A stretch of DNA of 64,000 nt, taken from assembly GCA_012845835.1 (NCBI GenBank), contig JABAKD010000002.1, forward strand, positions 27,764,710 to 27,828,709. Direction: 5' to 3'. The notes below the pieces were generated by a model. That model was not told the DNA's origin and ran no database searches. It worked only from the letters and a program-made list of their open reading frames with translations. The DNA is from Undaria pinnatifida (taxonomy: Eukaryota; Sar; Phaeophyceae; Laminariales; Alariaceae). Of the stretch, positions 12,029 to 23,085 are shown piece after piece; the first letter of the stretch is position 1; every line of letters begins with the position of its first letter. The translations under genes and the position numbers were made by a program.

Positions 12029-12533
12029 TCAAAACAGCACCATCGGACCGGGGTACCAGCTCACCCAAGGCGATGCATCCGGCGCTGAGGGAGTTCGCAG
12101 GCCGCAGCACCGAGAAAGGTATGTAGCCTCATCGTTCACGGGGGTGAGTCGGCCAAACCAACTTCGGTTGCACCCAGTGGCAGGTTGTGGCGGGCGTGAA
12201 AGGAAATCGGCGTTGTTTCCGTTCGTGCTTCCCTTGCGGTTTCCGAGGGTGCAGTCGAACCCGGTGATGGACTCCATCCACCGCTGGACGCGCGGGCTGT
12301 GTTCTGCTATTTTGTCAACTCTTTTTTTCCGGTGCCTTGTTGTCCGAAAAGATGCCGAACTTCGTGTCGTAACGGTTGCCCGCGAAAACTCTTCGTGGCC
12401 CAGACAAGCCAAGGCTGCCTGGTTCCAAGTCGAGGAGATTCCAGTGCCGCTCTCCGAGTCGAGGGTAGCGCGGCTGACGTAGGCGATGGGTCGTGCGGAG
12501 GTAGGCGGGCCTACGCGCAGGAACCCAGCTCAT
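12029..12533 (-). pseudogene. Ty3 RNase H remnant
   Basis: The minus ORF reads HSPRVQRWMESITGFDCTL followed by NADFLSRPP after a one-residue insertion. This is the classic end of Ty3 RNase H (RW...L..FD, then ADxLSR). Upstream, SDNKAPEK corresponds to the catalytic DHKAL block in a shifted frame. Confidence 0.75.
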
Positions 12534-12659
12534 TGGATGAAGGCCCGGCGCTCACGCACGGCAGGCGAGGGCGAGGCCGTGGCCGTGGCTGCAACGGCTG
12601 ACAACCAAAGGTACAGTACTATTGTACTAGTCTCTACTACTAGTTACTTTTTGAGCGTT

Positions 12660-13340
12660 CTTTTCTGCACCTGAGGGCTAGTCGTGCGAGAGGCTACACC
12701 CTGTTTCTCGACACACACCGCCGTGTAATAGTTTGCGCCTGTCGCTTGGGAGGGACGAACGAAGTGTTCGTCTTTGGAACCTTGAACTCTGTACTCGCGG
12801 ACATTCGGTACAGGGGTGGACCGGACCCCCCCACTTCTTTGACGTATCATAGTAGAACGTGGGCTAAAGGCAGATCTTCTGAGCAACCTTGAGAGATGTC
12901 CATAGTGACGCAAAATCCACGGAACGTCTCGGAAAAGTCTAACCGTCAGCGTTTGGATGCGCCTTTGTTCGAAAGCAAACAATTACGCCGACAAGCTCAC
13001 AGAACGTGGACAACTGCGCACATTTTGTGATTTTTCAACGCCCAAAAGGTGCTCAGAAGGCCGGCCTTTGGCCCACCTTCTACCATGTCTCGAGACGAAC
13101 CGGGGGCGGGTCCCGTCCACCCGCGAAGATACGTTACTCAAAGAAACTCGGCGCAGCCCGGAGATAATGCGGTGGACCCCAGACCAACGCATGGAGGGAG
13201 TCTGCATGTAAACGCGTACATATCTCCGACACAGAACGTCAGGCTGGGGCAACATTCTTGGCCGGGGCAATGGCTTGCGAGAGAGAGCTGGAGAGCCGTC
13301 ACGCCGGATCGAGTTATATCCGCAAGCAGCTGAGGCATCT
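12660..13340 (-). pseudogene. Ty3 reverse transcriptase remnant
   Basis: The minus frames carry a degraded active-site region (CVGDMYAFT at about 13210, where family members have a VYLDD-like motif). Next comes a stretch resembling the segment that leads to the LGHVV region, then a GRPSEHLLGVEKSQNVR piece that fits the connection towards RNase H. Several frames must be combined to follow it. The identification leans on the clear RNase H and integrase just downstream. Confidence 0.45.
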
Positions 13341-13404
13341 CGCGGCAGGGGTGCAGCAGATTCTTAAGAACTTTCTGAGGTCTTATCCTGAGGAGCTAGC
13401 TCAA

Positions 13405-13557
13405 TATCAACATCACCCGAAACATGGCCTTGAAGGCGTTCGTTCGCGCAATCCGATCAACATCTTCTGTGCGCCAGACCGAGCGAAATATATATATATA
13501 TACTCGTAAAAAAGTATCAGACCAACCTGTAGTTCTTCACTCGAGGGGCTCAACCGG
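13405..13557 (+). repeat. Dispersed module REP-1, copy 1
   Basis: It contains CACCCGAAACATGG, GGCGTTCGTTCGCGCAATC, an AT-rich part and a closing GGGGCTCAACCGG. Related copies lie at 14900-15052, 19208-19352 (-), 22108-22275 (-) and 61163-61330. Confidence 0.75.
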
Positions 13558-13754
13558 GAAGGTATACCTTTCTTTGGCTCAGAAATCGAACCCCTGCCGT
13601 GGAATGTCCCAGCTGCGGCTCGCCATGACAAGGCGGTGGAAAACTGTACCATCAACGCGTGCTGCTGTGCTAAGGGTTGCACTTTCGACTGATTCTACGA
13701 TAATAACCCCCCCCCCCCGCCTCTCGAATGCCAGGGATTTTCTTGAACGAACGT

Positions 13755-13905
13755 TTGCATGGCTGCTCGACACGAGGAAGGATGCTGCTATGAAAAAAGA
13801 ACGCGTTTCAGGAGGTTAAGGCCGGGAGCTGGTTTCAAAACGAGCCATTTCGTTGAAGAAAAATATGGGGGTGGGGGGGGGGGCTACCGCAAAATAAATG
13901 CCTCT
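13755..13905 (+). repeat. Dispersed module REP-4, copy 1
   Basis: It shares GCTCGACACGAGGAAGGA, GCTGCTAT, TTTCAGGAGGT, GGCCGGGAG and a G run then CTACCG with 15528-15730. Confidence 0.7.
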
Positions 13906-14245
13906 TTCGAGCCCTTCCTTGAAGAAAACTCACTTAAACAGGGCTCACAAACTAAGTTACTGAGAAGGAGTGGTGATACCTCTAAATCTATTCAATTGAT
14001 CGAACTCACAGGAGGCGTATTTTTGAAATAATCAACAGTGTTTTACAAAATGTCTTGTTACCCAACGGTAATTTCACACAATAGTTTTGGTTAGATGCGT
14101 AGACCATGGGAGTGTGCGTCGGGCTTAGCCTGCATTTCTCTCAAAGTCGGTTGTCCCTGGGTGATGCAAACAGCTCCTGAAACAAGAAAAAAGTCTGAGA
14201 AAAGAGTCATCACACGGTGGGGGCGAAGCGGAGCTCCTAATATTG

Positions 14246-14410
14246 CAAGATTACGGGCTGTTACAGGCACAGGCCACCCTCTGTGCAGGTCTCTCTATTA
14301 CAAGGTTACGGGCTGTTACAGACACAGGCCACCCTGTTTGCAGGTCTCTCTATTGCAAGATTACGGGCTGTTACAGACACAGGACACCCTTTTTTGCAGG
14401 TCTCGCTACT
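14246..14410 (+). repeat. 55-bp tandem repeat, three copies
   Basis: Three consecutive units, each with GATTACGGGCTGTTACAG (the second unit has GGTTACGGGC), then CACAGG.CACCCT and GCAGGTCTC.CTA. Confidence 0.9.
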
Positions 14411-14629
14411 AGTCAGGTTCCAGGGTTGGTCACTCACTTGTATTAGATTAGCTATTCTTGTATTAGTCCCACAGCCACGGGTAGAACTAAACGCTCAACG
14501 TGTTGCAAATCCAACGAGCGAAGCATCATCCCTTTTTTCCTATACGCACATACATACTACATGCCTTCAAAGACATGTGAAACCCTTTTATACAATTTCC
14601 GTATCCTACAGCTTATGCCTTGTTAGGCT

Positions 14630-14800
14630 CCCGGGGCAATACCATAACACTAACCCACCCTGATAAGTGGTATATCCAAAAATATGGAAGATTCGGGGAA
14701 GCACCGGTTCCACGGTCTACTAGAACATGATTCCAAGATGCGGCTCTTCAAAAACCCACTCCCACACCTCTATCCTTACGAAGCCTCAGGAAAAATGCTG
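14630..14800 (+). repeat. Dispersed module REP-3, copy 2
   Basis: ACTAACCCACCCTGATAAG, then GGTTCCACGG, CCAAGATGCGGCTCTTC and CCCACTCCCACACCTCT match the copies near 7605 and 62520. Confidence 0.7.
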
Positions 14801-14899
14801 AAAAAGAGCAGAAAACCACAAACAAACGGAGAACAACTGAAGACAGGGAACGGACGAGACAAAAAAACCCAGTAGCGATGTTCATGAGGAACTCAATAA

Positions 14900-15052
14900 T
14901 ATCTCACCCGAAACACTGTGACTTCGAAGGCGTTCGTTCGCGCACTCCGACCTTGACACTTCTCTATGCGCTACAGCAGCGACAGTCCTCAAAACATATT
15001 ATGCTCGTAAAATTGTCAGACTGACCGGTAGTTGCTCACTTGAGAAGCTAGA
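14900..15052 (+). repeat. Dispersed module REP-1, copy 2
   Basis: CACCCGAAACACTG and GAAGGCGTTCGTTCGCGCA, then the AT-rich middle and a CTTGAGAAGCTAGAAC end. Confidence 0.75.
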
Positions 15053-15091
15053 ACAAAAAAAAACAGCCCCAAAAAACTGCAACCCCTACCG

Positions 15092-15150
15092 CACTATAGA
15101 GGGGACCGCGCTATAGATGGGAACGCACTACAGAGGGGAACGCACTACAG
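15092..15150 (+). repeat. Short tandem of a 16-bp unit
   Basis: Four units of the type GAACGCACTACAGAGG or CGCACTATAGAGGGGACC. The wording resembles the ends of the MITE at 17329-17523 (TATAGAGGGACCACT). Confidence 0.7.
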
Positions 15151-15415
15151 AGGTGTACAGCTTTTTTTCTGAGGTTTCTTTTACTTTCGTAGCTCAAGAC
15201 CCCTCTCCTCCCCAAAAACTGATTTTTGGAGAAAAGTAAAACTTGCCACCTCCTACCTACCGGATGAAAAAATCCCATGCATGGTCTAGGTACACAACAA
15301 CAAGAATCGCGCGAAAAAAATTTTTGGTGAAATTCCGACGGTTTGGGGTTAAGGAGCCCCGTCATTCAGAAAACCATTTTTTTTTTCTGACAAAACGTTT
15401 TACCTCTACGGTAGC
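15150..15415 (+). repeat. Dispersed module REP-2, copy 2
   Basis: Poly-T plus CTGAGGTTTC, CTACCTACCGGATGAAAAAA and AAGGAGCCCCGTCATTCAGA match the copy at 8045-8295. Confidence 0.75.
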
Positions 15416-15527
15416 AGTCATCAGCGATGACTCAAGATGACTTGCTACCCATGCCGTAGCACTTGCCCAACGCAACTGACTGATTCCCCCCAAGAAAAAA
15501 AACAGCGATTTTCTTACGCGAGCGTTT

Positions 15528-15730
15528 TGTGGCCGCTCGACACGAGGAAGGACGCTGCTATTAAAAAATAGTCTCCATACGTTTCATTGTTTGCAAAAAA
15601 GGAGTATCGAACGATAACGTCGGGGTGGCAAGGGGCACCACCGTATTTCAGGAGGTACGGCCGGGAGTTGGTTTCAAAACCGGCGTTTTCGTTAAAAGAA
15701 AAGTTGGGGGGGACTACCGAAGTAAGACTC
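15528..15730 (+). repeat. Dispersed module REP-4, copy 2
   Basis: CTCGACACGAGGAAGGACG, then TTTCAGGAGGTACGGCCGGG and GGTTTCAAAAC match the copy at 13755. The middle holds about 60 extra bases. Confidence 0.7.
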
Positions 15731-16936
15731 AACTACTACTGTAGTGCGGAAGCCGCCGCCCGAGGCAGGCGACGGGGGTCGAGCACAAAAAGCGGGGGCG
15801 CGCGCGGGAGCGTGGTGTGATACATCCAGCTCGCCAACAGTCCGCTGGACGAGCGGACTGGGGGGGAAGGGAGCGGCAGGAACGGTCGTCCAGCTGCCGA
15901 TGAGGTCAACTCATGATAAGAGTACAACTTAACAGCTGCCGACGCCGCCAAGTGTGAGCGTATAGAGTCCCGGGACACACGAACGTATCTCTTCCAGGTT
16001 TCAGTCTAATGAGCAGGCCCCGCGATGCCACTCACCTGAGTCTCTTGACCTCTAGAACTGCACCCGCAGAGTAATGGGGAACTAATCACTCAAAATCAGT
16101 GTGGGATAATATTAATTTACAGAGTCGTGAAAAAAAAGGGTTAAGAATATTTGTGTTTAACTAGCCAAACCCAGACTATTCCATGCTCGGAGCCGATGTC
16201 GTGGTGGAGATGTCGTCGAGGAGGGTCTTGGTGCCGAGTTCCCTTGTCGATCGTCGTTCACAGCCGACGCGAGCTGATTTTTTTCACGCATTTCATGCAA
16301 GGAGATTGCTAGGCCTAGAGTGACTCGAAGGGAACCAAGAGGGTCCGCCACGAATCTGCGGCGGGATAATCTCCGGCGGCTTTTTGTCCGGGGACGGGTA
16401 AACGCGGTCAATGACGAGGAAAGTCCCGAGATCTTACACTGCCTGACCGGTGACGTGTCCTTAACTACGATACTGTAGGTATCTCCGACCCTGTTTTCCA
16501 GCTTGTTGTATTACCCAATTATATCCCATGAAAAAAAGTGTCTGGCAGGAGGGGGGGGGCGGTTCGATTGTTGACTCACTCGTGCCCTGTTTTTCCTTCA
16601 CGCATTGGCTATGCCATCCAAGAAATACGATAGTATATTTCCGGGGGCATTCTACCGCAGCAGTATCCTTGACCCCCAAATATTTTAAAGGGGTCTTGAA
16701 ACGCGGGGAAACCGTCTCTAAGCCCATCAGTTGCTTGACTGAGCGCACGTCGGCACCTGGCTGGTATTCCGTGTTTTCCCACGAATAAACAAAACTTTTT
16801 CTCCCAAAAAACGGGAAAGGAATCGTGATTCTCAAAAGAGTCGCAGTTTTCGGGCGACGTTACGCGAGCGCGTCTCAACCGCGGCGTAATAAAGCAGGCA
16901 CGCTCTGCCACCCCACACAAACCGCCGCTTAACATT
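15731..16936. other. No recognisable gene
   Basis: Only short unrelated open frames. The minus frame 16461-16835 (124 codons) has no motif I know. Nothing supports a gene. Confidence 0.35.
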
Positions 16937-17735
16937 TTCGGGGCTTAACGCCTTTACAGCTGGAAACCCGTTTTGGGGACGAACTTACTTGAAATTTGTA
17001 TAGGGAGGTTTTGGGGCTCCAAAGGGATGAGGGGGAAAATACTGACGAAAAAAAAACTGACGATTGAAGCAGTATCTGTCACACATGAACCAACGCGGGT
17101 TGCCAGATTTTCTGGCGACGAATTTTACCGTCGGACTCCAACGCAAGTGTACCCGTAATATTTGGGACACGCGCATAGCTTGCACTGCGGTGTGCTGCAC
17201 GATCGGACCATCCAATATAACGCGTTATTACTTTGTTTTTGTCGCTGTACATGGAGCCTAATACGGTTAACGCAGGAGCGTCTGTCCACCCCCGAAAGCC
17301 TACCGTTACCGTACCCGGTTAGCCGGTACAGAAGTGGTCCTCTGTAGCGCTGGTTGAGGGTAGCGCCGGGCCGGTTGCCCGCTATAGTGCCAGTGAAATG
17401 GCACAGTTTTTCATTTCCATACTAAAACCTATATATTCTCCAATCCGGAGTAGCGCCGGTTGCCGCTGTAGCGCCGGTTTTTCCCGTTGGCACCTACCGG
17501 CGATTATAGAGGGACCACTCCTGTACTGCGGATCACTCCGCCATGAGGGTTCCATCCCACATTCTACCTTCGCATTGGACGCGCGCTACGCTAGAGATAG
17601 GTACCACTTTTCGGCCAATCCCCTCCCCCCCCTGAATGACGGGGCCCCCAAATCCCTCCCTATACTAATTTCAAGTATATTTGTCCCCGAAAGAGGTTTG
17701 CAGCGGTGTAGGCGTCAACCCCCCAAAACCGTCCA
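16937..17735. mobile_element. Inverted-repeat (foldback-type) element, about 0.8 kb
   Basis: The left arm 16937-17024 and right arm 17642-17735 are inverted repeats of about 90 bases. Shared blocks are TTGACGCCT or TTAACGCCT, GGGGAC, ACTTGAAATT.GTATAGGGA and TTTGGGG. The interior has no transposase, so this is a non-autonomous DNA element or a solo foldback. A related end (CTATACTAATTGCAAGTA) lies near 24020. Confidence 0.6.
17329..17523. mobile_element. 195-bp MITE with TA target duplication (Tc1/mariner or pogo type)
   Basis: The left end CAGAAGTGGTCCTCTGTAG and the reverse complement of the right end CAGGAGTGGTCCCTCTATA form terminal inverted repeats of about 25 bases. TA flanks both sides (17327-17328 and 17524-17525). 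CAG-starting ends plus TA duplication are typical of pogo-type members of Tc1/mariner. It carries no ORF and sits inside the inverted-repeat element 16937-17735. Confidence 0.7.
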
Positions 17736-18462
17736 AAAAATGTCATTCTTGGGTGTCCCAATACATATTTCGGTACACATACCGTAGGCCATGGGTTTGT
17801 TTGTTCGCCGGATTGCACTTTCATCTATTACTCAAAAAAGTTTGAGCCTCGGAAGGCGTAAGAGCCCCCCAAGCGAAGAGCAGAAGAAGAAAAAAATGAC
17901 CCTCTAACGTAGTGCTCACGAGTGCGTGCACTTTTTTCTCCAGCTCCTTCCCTTTTCGTAACCAAGGTCCAGGGTCACATGGAAGGGGGTTCTCGACCTC
18001 CATTCTCCACTTGGATATCAAGCCATGCCCACGGTTACTCCGTCGGGCAAATGACCGCAAAAAAGCAAGAGCCTTTGCCACACGCGTGCGGGCGTCATCG
18101 CCGCCAAGGCGTGCCAAAGCAAGCATTTTGAGAGATGCGTCGCGTCGGTAGGGCGTACTCTCTGCCATTCGCCATGTGTGCCGGAAAGGGTGTGCTACGT
18201 GCGACAGTGCTGTTTGTCTAGTATTAGACGTATGCCATGCCACTGAACGCAGTCAAACTTTCGCACGCCTTGCAAGGAATTACTCGCCAATATGTTGCCT
18301 ACTGCGCTTAGGCATCATCGTCACCACCTTTTCTCGGTTCAACAACAAGCACAATAGCTCGTCTTGTAAGGAAAACAAGAAAAATCATTGTACGCTGTGA
18401 AATCATTTCATTGGCCCGGGGTTACCCCTACACACCCTACCACACCCTAAAAAAATGGACAA
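17736..18462. other. No recognisable gene; downstream side of RPAC1
   Basis: The minus frame 17821-18243 (140 codons) has no motif I recognise. The region is downstream of the RPAC1 stop and could hold its distal 3' UTR. I did not find a clear polyadenylation signal. Confidence 0.3.
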
Positions 18463-18772
18463 TAGGCCTAGCCCCATTGTCTGATGACAGGCCTATTGTC
18501 TTTCAATAAGTGCCTACTGCAGTGGGCCTGGATAACTCACAGTAGGCCTATTGTTTGACCACAGGCCTACTGTCGATCAACAGGTTTCAGTTCCAGTGAT
18601 CCTGAACAATTGACAACAGGCCTAATGTCCGACAGTAGGCCTATTGTTTGACAGTAGTCCTATTGTCGGACGGTAGTCCTATTGTCGGACAGAAGTCCTA
18701 TTGTCTGACAGTAGGCCTATTGTCTGTCAATAGGCCTATTGCCTGTCAATAGGTTCCTATTGCAGTTGGCTG
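18463..18772. repeat. Self-complementary TAGGCCTA minisatellite
   Basis: A run of units of about 18-20 bases of the form GACAGTAGGCCTATTGTCTG. The core CAATAGGCCTATTG (for example 18728-18741) is a perfect palindrome, so the array reads almost the same on both strands. It begins 45 bases downstream of the RPAC1 stop codon on the RPAC1 sense strand, so it is probably transcribed as a chain of hairpins in the 3' UTR. Confidence 0.85.
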
Positions 18773-18816
18773 CCTACCATCGCCCTCTCTCTACACACAG
18801 GGGGGGGAAGCGTCTG

Positions 18817-18924
18817 TCATGGCATGGCCTCGTCGAAGTCTATTCCCGATTCGAACGCCTCAACCTCCCCGATCAAAACGTCACACTTCTGCCGCAAGAC
18901 TTGGATGCTATCCTTCAGCAACTC
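18817..18924 (-). CDS. RPAC1: RPAC1 last exon
   Basis: Acceptor CGGTTTCAG|GAGTTG, then 35 codons and TGA (18819-18817). It encodes [20 protein letters not shown] and an acidic tail ending in FDEAMP. This is the C-terminal helix of the family. It joins in phase 0 to the exon ending at 22453 across a 3.5-kb intron. Confidence 0.9.
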   Translation of the reverse strand, partial: ELLKDSIQVLRQKCDVLIGEVEAFESGIDFDEAMP

Positions 18925-21100
18925 CTGAAACCGAGAGAGAGGGGGGGGGGGGGCGGGCGATCACACGGAATAGACAGCGCGAAAGCGGGAAGCGCAGCGT
19001 GAGTGTGTGAGTGTGGGTACAGTGCCGGTCGTCCACAGCCAAGGTACAAAGATGGTCTGCTATTATCAGTCGCTAGGAACTCGCTCGAAGAGCACATCAT
19101 GTCTAACAGGTGTAACTGTCAAGTTGTCAACAGGCACTTTGCGCAGCAGAGTCATGCCACCGCAGAGGTTTCACTTTCTGGGCCAAACGTTTCTGACCTC
19201 TATAGTGTTACCGGTTGAGCGCCTCAAGCGCGGAACTATCGCTTATAAATAGTACGATAAAGTTACGAGCTTTTTTTGTTTTCTAGGACTAGCGCATGGA
19301 TATGTTTGGTCGGGCTGCGCGAACGAGTGTCTTTCCAAGTCTTTGGGTGATGATGGACGATGACGAGATGCTGAGGTCCTCGTGTTAGATGTTGCTGTCG
19401 TCAAGTTGTGCGCGTTGGTGCTACTGTCGTCTAGAAGCAGAGCTTTTCAAGGATCACGATCCGGCCGGCGGGTCGGATCGGGTCGGATCGGGTCGGATCG
19501 GGAGCCTTTTCAACACCCCGCGGAGTCGAGTCGGGTCGGGTCAGGAGGTGTTTCCGAAACCTCAGGGATCGGGTTGGGTCGGGTCAGGAGGTTATCAAAT
19601 GCCACGGGTCGGGTCGGGTCGGGTCGGGTCGGGTGACACTGACCCGACCCGACCCGCGTAATCGGACCCGAGAAAAGCGCTGGTAAATAGGCACTCGCTC
19701 AGCAGGATATCTCACATTTGTAACCGTCAACTTACACGCGCGAGCTGACAAAACAGGAACTCGCACAGCCGGATATTTCAACATCAGTTACTGTCGTCAA
19801 TTGGTGTACGCGGGTTGATAATAGGAACTGGCGCCGCAGGATACTTAATAAGTAATTATATTATCGACACCGGTGTCGTACGCTCCTTTTTTTACAACAC
19901 CGTTATTTTTCACAATTCTGCGGGAGCACACGGACACCAGATATCTCGTTGAGTACTGGGCCGTTTTGGGCACACGATAGCTTCAATGATAGCTCTATAC
20001 CACGCCGAAAACAGCTGTGGCAAGTTCCGGGATGATCCGGGGCGTGTAGCGCTAGCACAGCGCGGATGTCGTAAACTGAGAGCTTACGACACCGATGTCA
20101 TACCTAGCATTACTCATGCTGTACATATTGCACTGTAACCGCCAAACGGTGTGCGTTGGTTGATAGTTCAAAGAAATCATGTACACGATTGAATATCGGC
20201 CCCGGCGATCGCAGAACCGGCTTCAGCCCGCTCGCAAGGTGTCTCTCGTTATCTGGCGCGGTGCAAATTAGCCACAGCCTGGACAATTCCAATGCTGAAA
20301 GACACGTGCGTTTACAACCGATTATGGAAACTGTCGCTTGATTGGAAAGGCCACGACAAAATATCTACAAGGCTGTCGATCAAACAAAGTTTTCATTCGG
20401 AGAACGTCATCTAAATTCAATTGTTAATATGAACTGATCAACGAAGCGGTGTATTTCATTGTTACGGAGTGAACACAGTACTCAGAACCCACGACAAACG
20501 AAAACCTCCGCATTCCCTTGTTTTTTACCTGGCCATATTTGGTCCTGATTACGACACACTCCCCCCGCAAGCGACACCCACATTCGCTCGTAACAACACT
20601 TGGGACGAACTACGTCTAACTGCTACCATTACTATTATTAATAACACTTTGTGTTTGTTGTTTTTCACTCTGACAACGTCCATGGTCACAGTCCATAGCA
20701 TAGGAGTCATACATATATTCAAAGGATAATACATTCGTCTGCAAAAAACGAGCGGCCGGTAGGTGTATCACGCAGCTTGCAAAGATGAGTGTCGGCCCTA
20801 AATCTGTCGAACTCACAGCTGACGTATTCACAACAATTTTGTATAATACCAAATACCGTACACCACGCCCCTCCGACGATTTTCGAAGCTGATTCTATCG
20901 TCAAACGGGGAGAGTGCGACTAAACGCCGAGCGATGCATCAAGGGAAAATACCTCGAAAACGAGATCTTGATCTTTCCAAAGCGACCGGTTTTCTTGTGC
21001 GTGCCTCCGTTTGTGGGAGACACAAAAAAAAACGGCTCTTGATATTAAACCGTCCAAAGGGGTGTGCTATCTTGAGCGTTATACAGAAATAAGAAACCGG

Positions 21101-21171
<71 letters not shown>

Positions 21172-23049
21172 GCTGTTGTTGTTTTTGTTGTTGTTGTTGT
21201 GGTTGTTCTCACGTCAACACGCCTCTCACTACGTCAGCTAGAGCATCAAGGTACCGTCTTTTTTTTTCTCGTTTTATGTATTGGCGGTACCCGAGACGGT
21301 GTTTACTTAGATCATATTGTGCGTAGTGGAGAAAGCTGACCTCCTTGCAAGGGGGATGATATCACATAGCGCGCACACGGTAGAGCGCCCGCCCACGAGG
21401 CAGTTACATAGTATCCTCATTACTGTCTCTGGAAGTGACCACACCAAAAAACGAAATAGACTAACTCGAAGCTGCCATTCGCATGCAAGAAACTACGCAC
21501 AAGGTGCGGAAGTTCGCCTCGCAAGTGGGTCTTAGTACGATGCAGCTCACCCTTCATACGACTCGCCAAACACCTCATTCCGTCCCAGCATAGTAGGAAT
21601 GCGATGGACTAATAGCTATACGGCTATGCATGAAATGAGTACACCCCCCCACCCCCCCCCCGCCCCGTGTCTGCGCAGGCCTCGGGGATGGTAACTCCCG
21701 TACAACAATCAAGATGAAACAGCCTCACAAAAAAATATTTTCGAGGCTAATGTTCTCCGCACAATGGGGGGCACAGCACAACCAAAACGGTGGCATTGGA
21801 AACATTCCGTCGAGATAGTCGCATAGATGCATCGCTCGGCGTTTGTTTGCGCCTTCCCCCGTTCGCCGACGAAATTGGCGATGGAAACTCGCCCGAGGGG
21901 AGGGTGTGCAGGTGACCTTGCGTTGTTGTTACACGCACGGTTTTATGGAAGAATCACACCGACAGCCGCCGACGTGAAACCAACAAACTTAAAGGCTTAT
22001 TCCCCCGCACCCCTCGCCAATCGGCCACAGCAAAGCACGGTTGTATTGCGTTTCGCGCGAGTAATCCCACGGCCGGTTTTCCATTTTTTTCGGGGCTCAA
22101 CGTTCCCGACCGGTTGAGCTCTCCAAGTGAGTAACTGCCGGTTCGTCTGATACTTTTCACGAGTATGTAACTACCAGGTGCAGATTTCTTTCAGGACTAG
22201 CGCACAGAGAAGTGTTGAGGTCGGATTGCGCGAACGGACGCCATCCAAGTCATGTAGTATCGGGTGAGATAGCAAGCTCCTCATTTCAGTAGCCCAGAAA
22301 TTTATCAGAAAAGGCTGCACCTCTACCTTTTGGTATGACCCGTCTACAATATTCGAGCCTTAAACTTATCGAACCCACAGCTGACGTATATACTTCAAGT
22401 AGTTTTACAAAAAAATACATACCCCTGGAGGGATGAACTCAAGCTATTATACCTTTGGAGGAAGCATCCCGACGGACTCGATGCCGAAGATGAAATGGTC
22501 CGCGATTCTAGTGAGCGACACCTTGTCGCTCCACCCGGGCTCCCGGATGCATTCCCGGCACATGGTGCAATCTCGTGGACGCGCCACCTTCTCGACGAAC
22601 GAAACCAAACAGCAAATTTGCAGAAAAATAAGAGCAGTGCTCAGTCGCAGCAAAACGAGAAAAAAAGCACAAGCGAACACACTATACGCCAACACACCGG
22701 TCGCAAAAACAATGAGAGAAATGTCCACAAACAGACAGCTTACTAACTACACAACGAGCGGCCGGTGTATCACGCAGCTTGCAAAGATGAGGATCGACCC
22801 TAAATCTGTCGAACTCACAGCTGACGTTGTTAGAATAATTTTATAAAATAGCAATAATGTATGAGGAAAAGCGAGAGACAGTCACACGTCCAAGACAGCT
22901 GTTGGCACAAAACGGCAGATCGAGCCCGACACAGAGGGCAATACCTGTGTATACATAGGGGGTGGAAATCGATGTCGATATCGCCGCGCGAGTCAGCCAA
23001 TGGCAACGACAGCGGCAGTCGCTCATCACAAAAAATTAATAAGACGAAC

Positions 23050-23085
<36 letters not shown>

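Larger units (their letters stand above)
9640..13400 (-). mobile_element. Decayed Ty3-type LTR retrotransposon (RT, RNase H, integrase, chromo-like end)
   Basis: Fragments of a pol polyprotein lie on the minus strand in the order reverse transcriptase, RNase H, integrase, C-terminal domain. That order (RT before integrase) is diagnostic of Ty3 rather than copia. Frames are broken many times, so nothing is functional. The 5' side stops at a dispersed repeat near 13405, so gag, protease and the 5' LTR are missing. I could not find an LTR pair. Confidence 0.75.

Noticed and set aside
18463-18772. CRISPR-like array
   Set aside because: Repeats are nearly contiguous, with no unique spacers of constant length, in a eukaryotic intron-bearing context and with no cas genes.
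21011-21241. 76-codon ORF with a long poly-Leu run
   Set aside because: It is the translation of the (GTT)n microsatellite, not a membrane protein.
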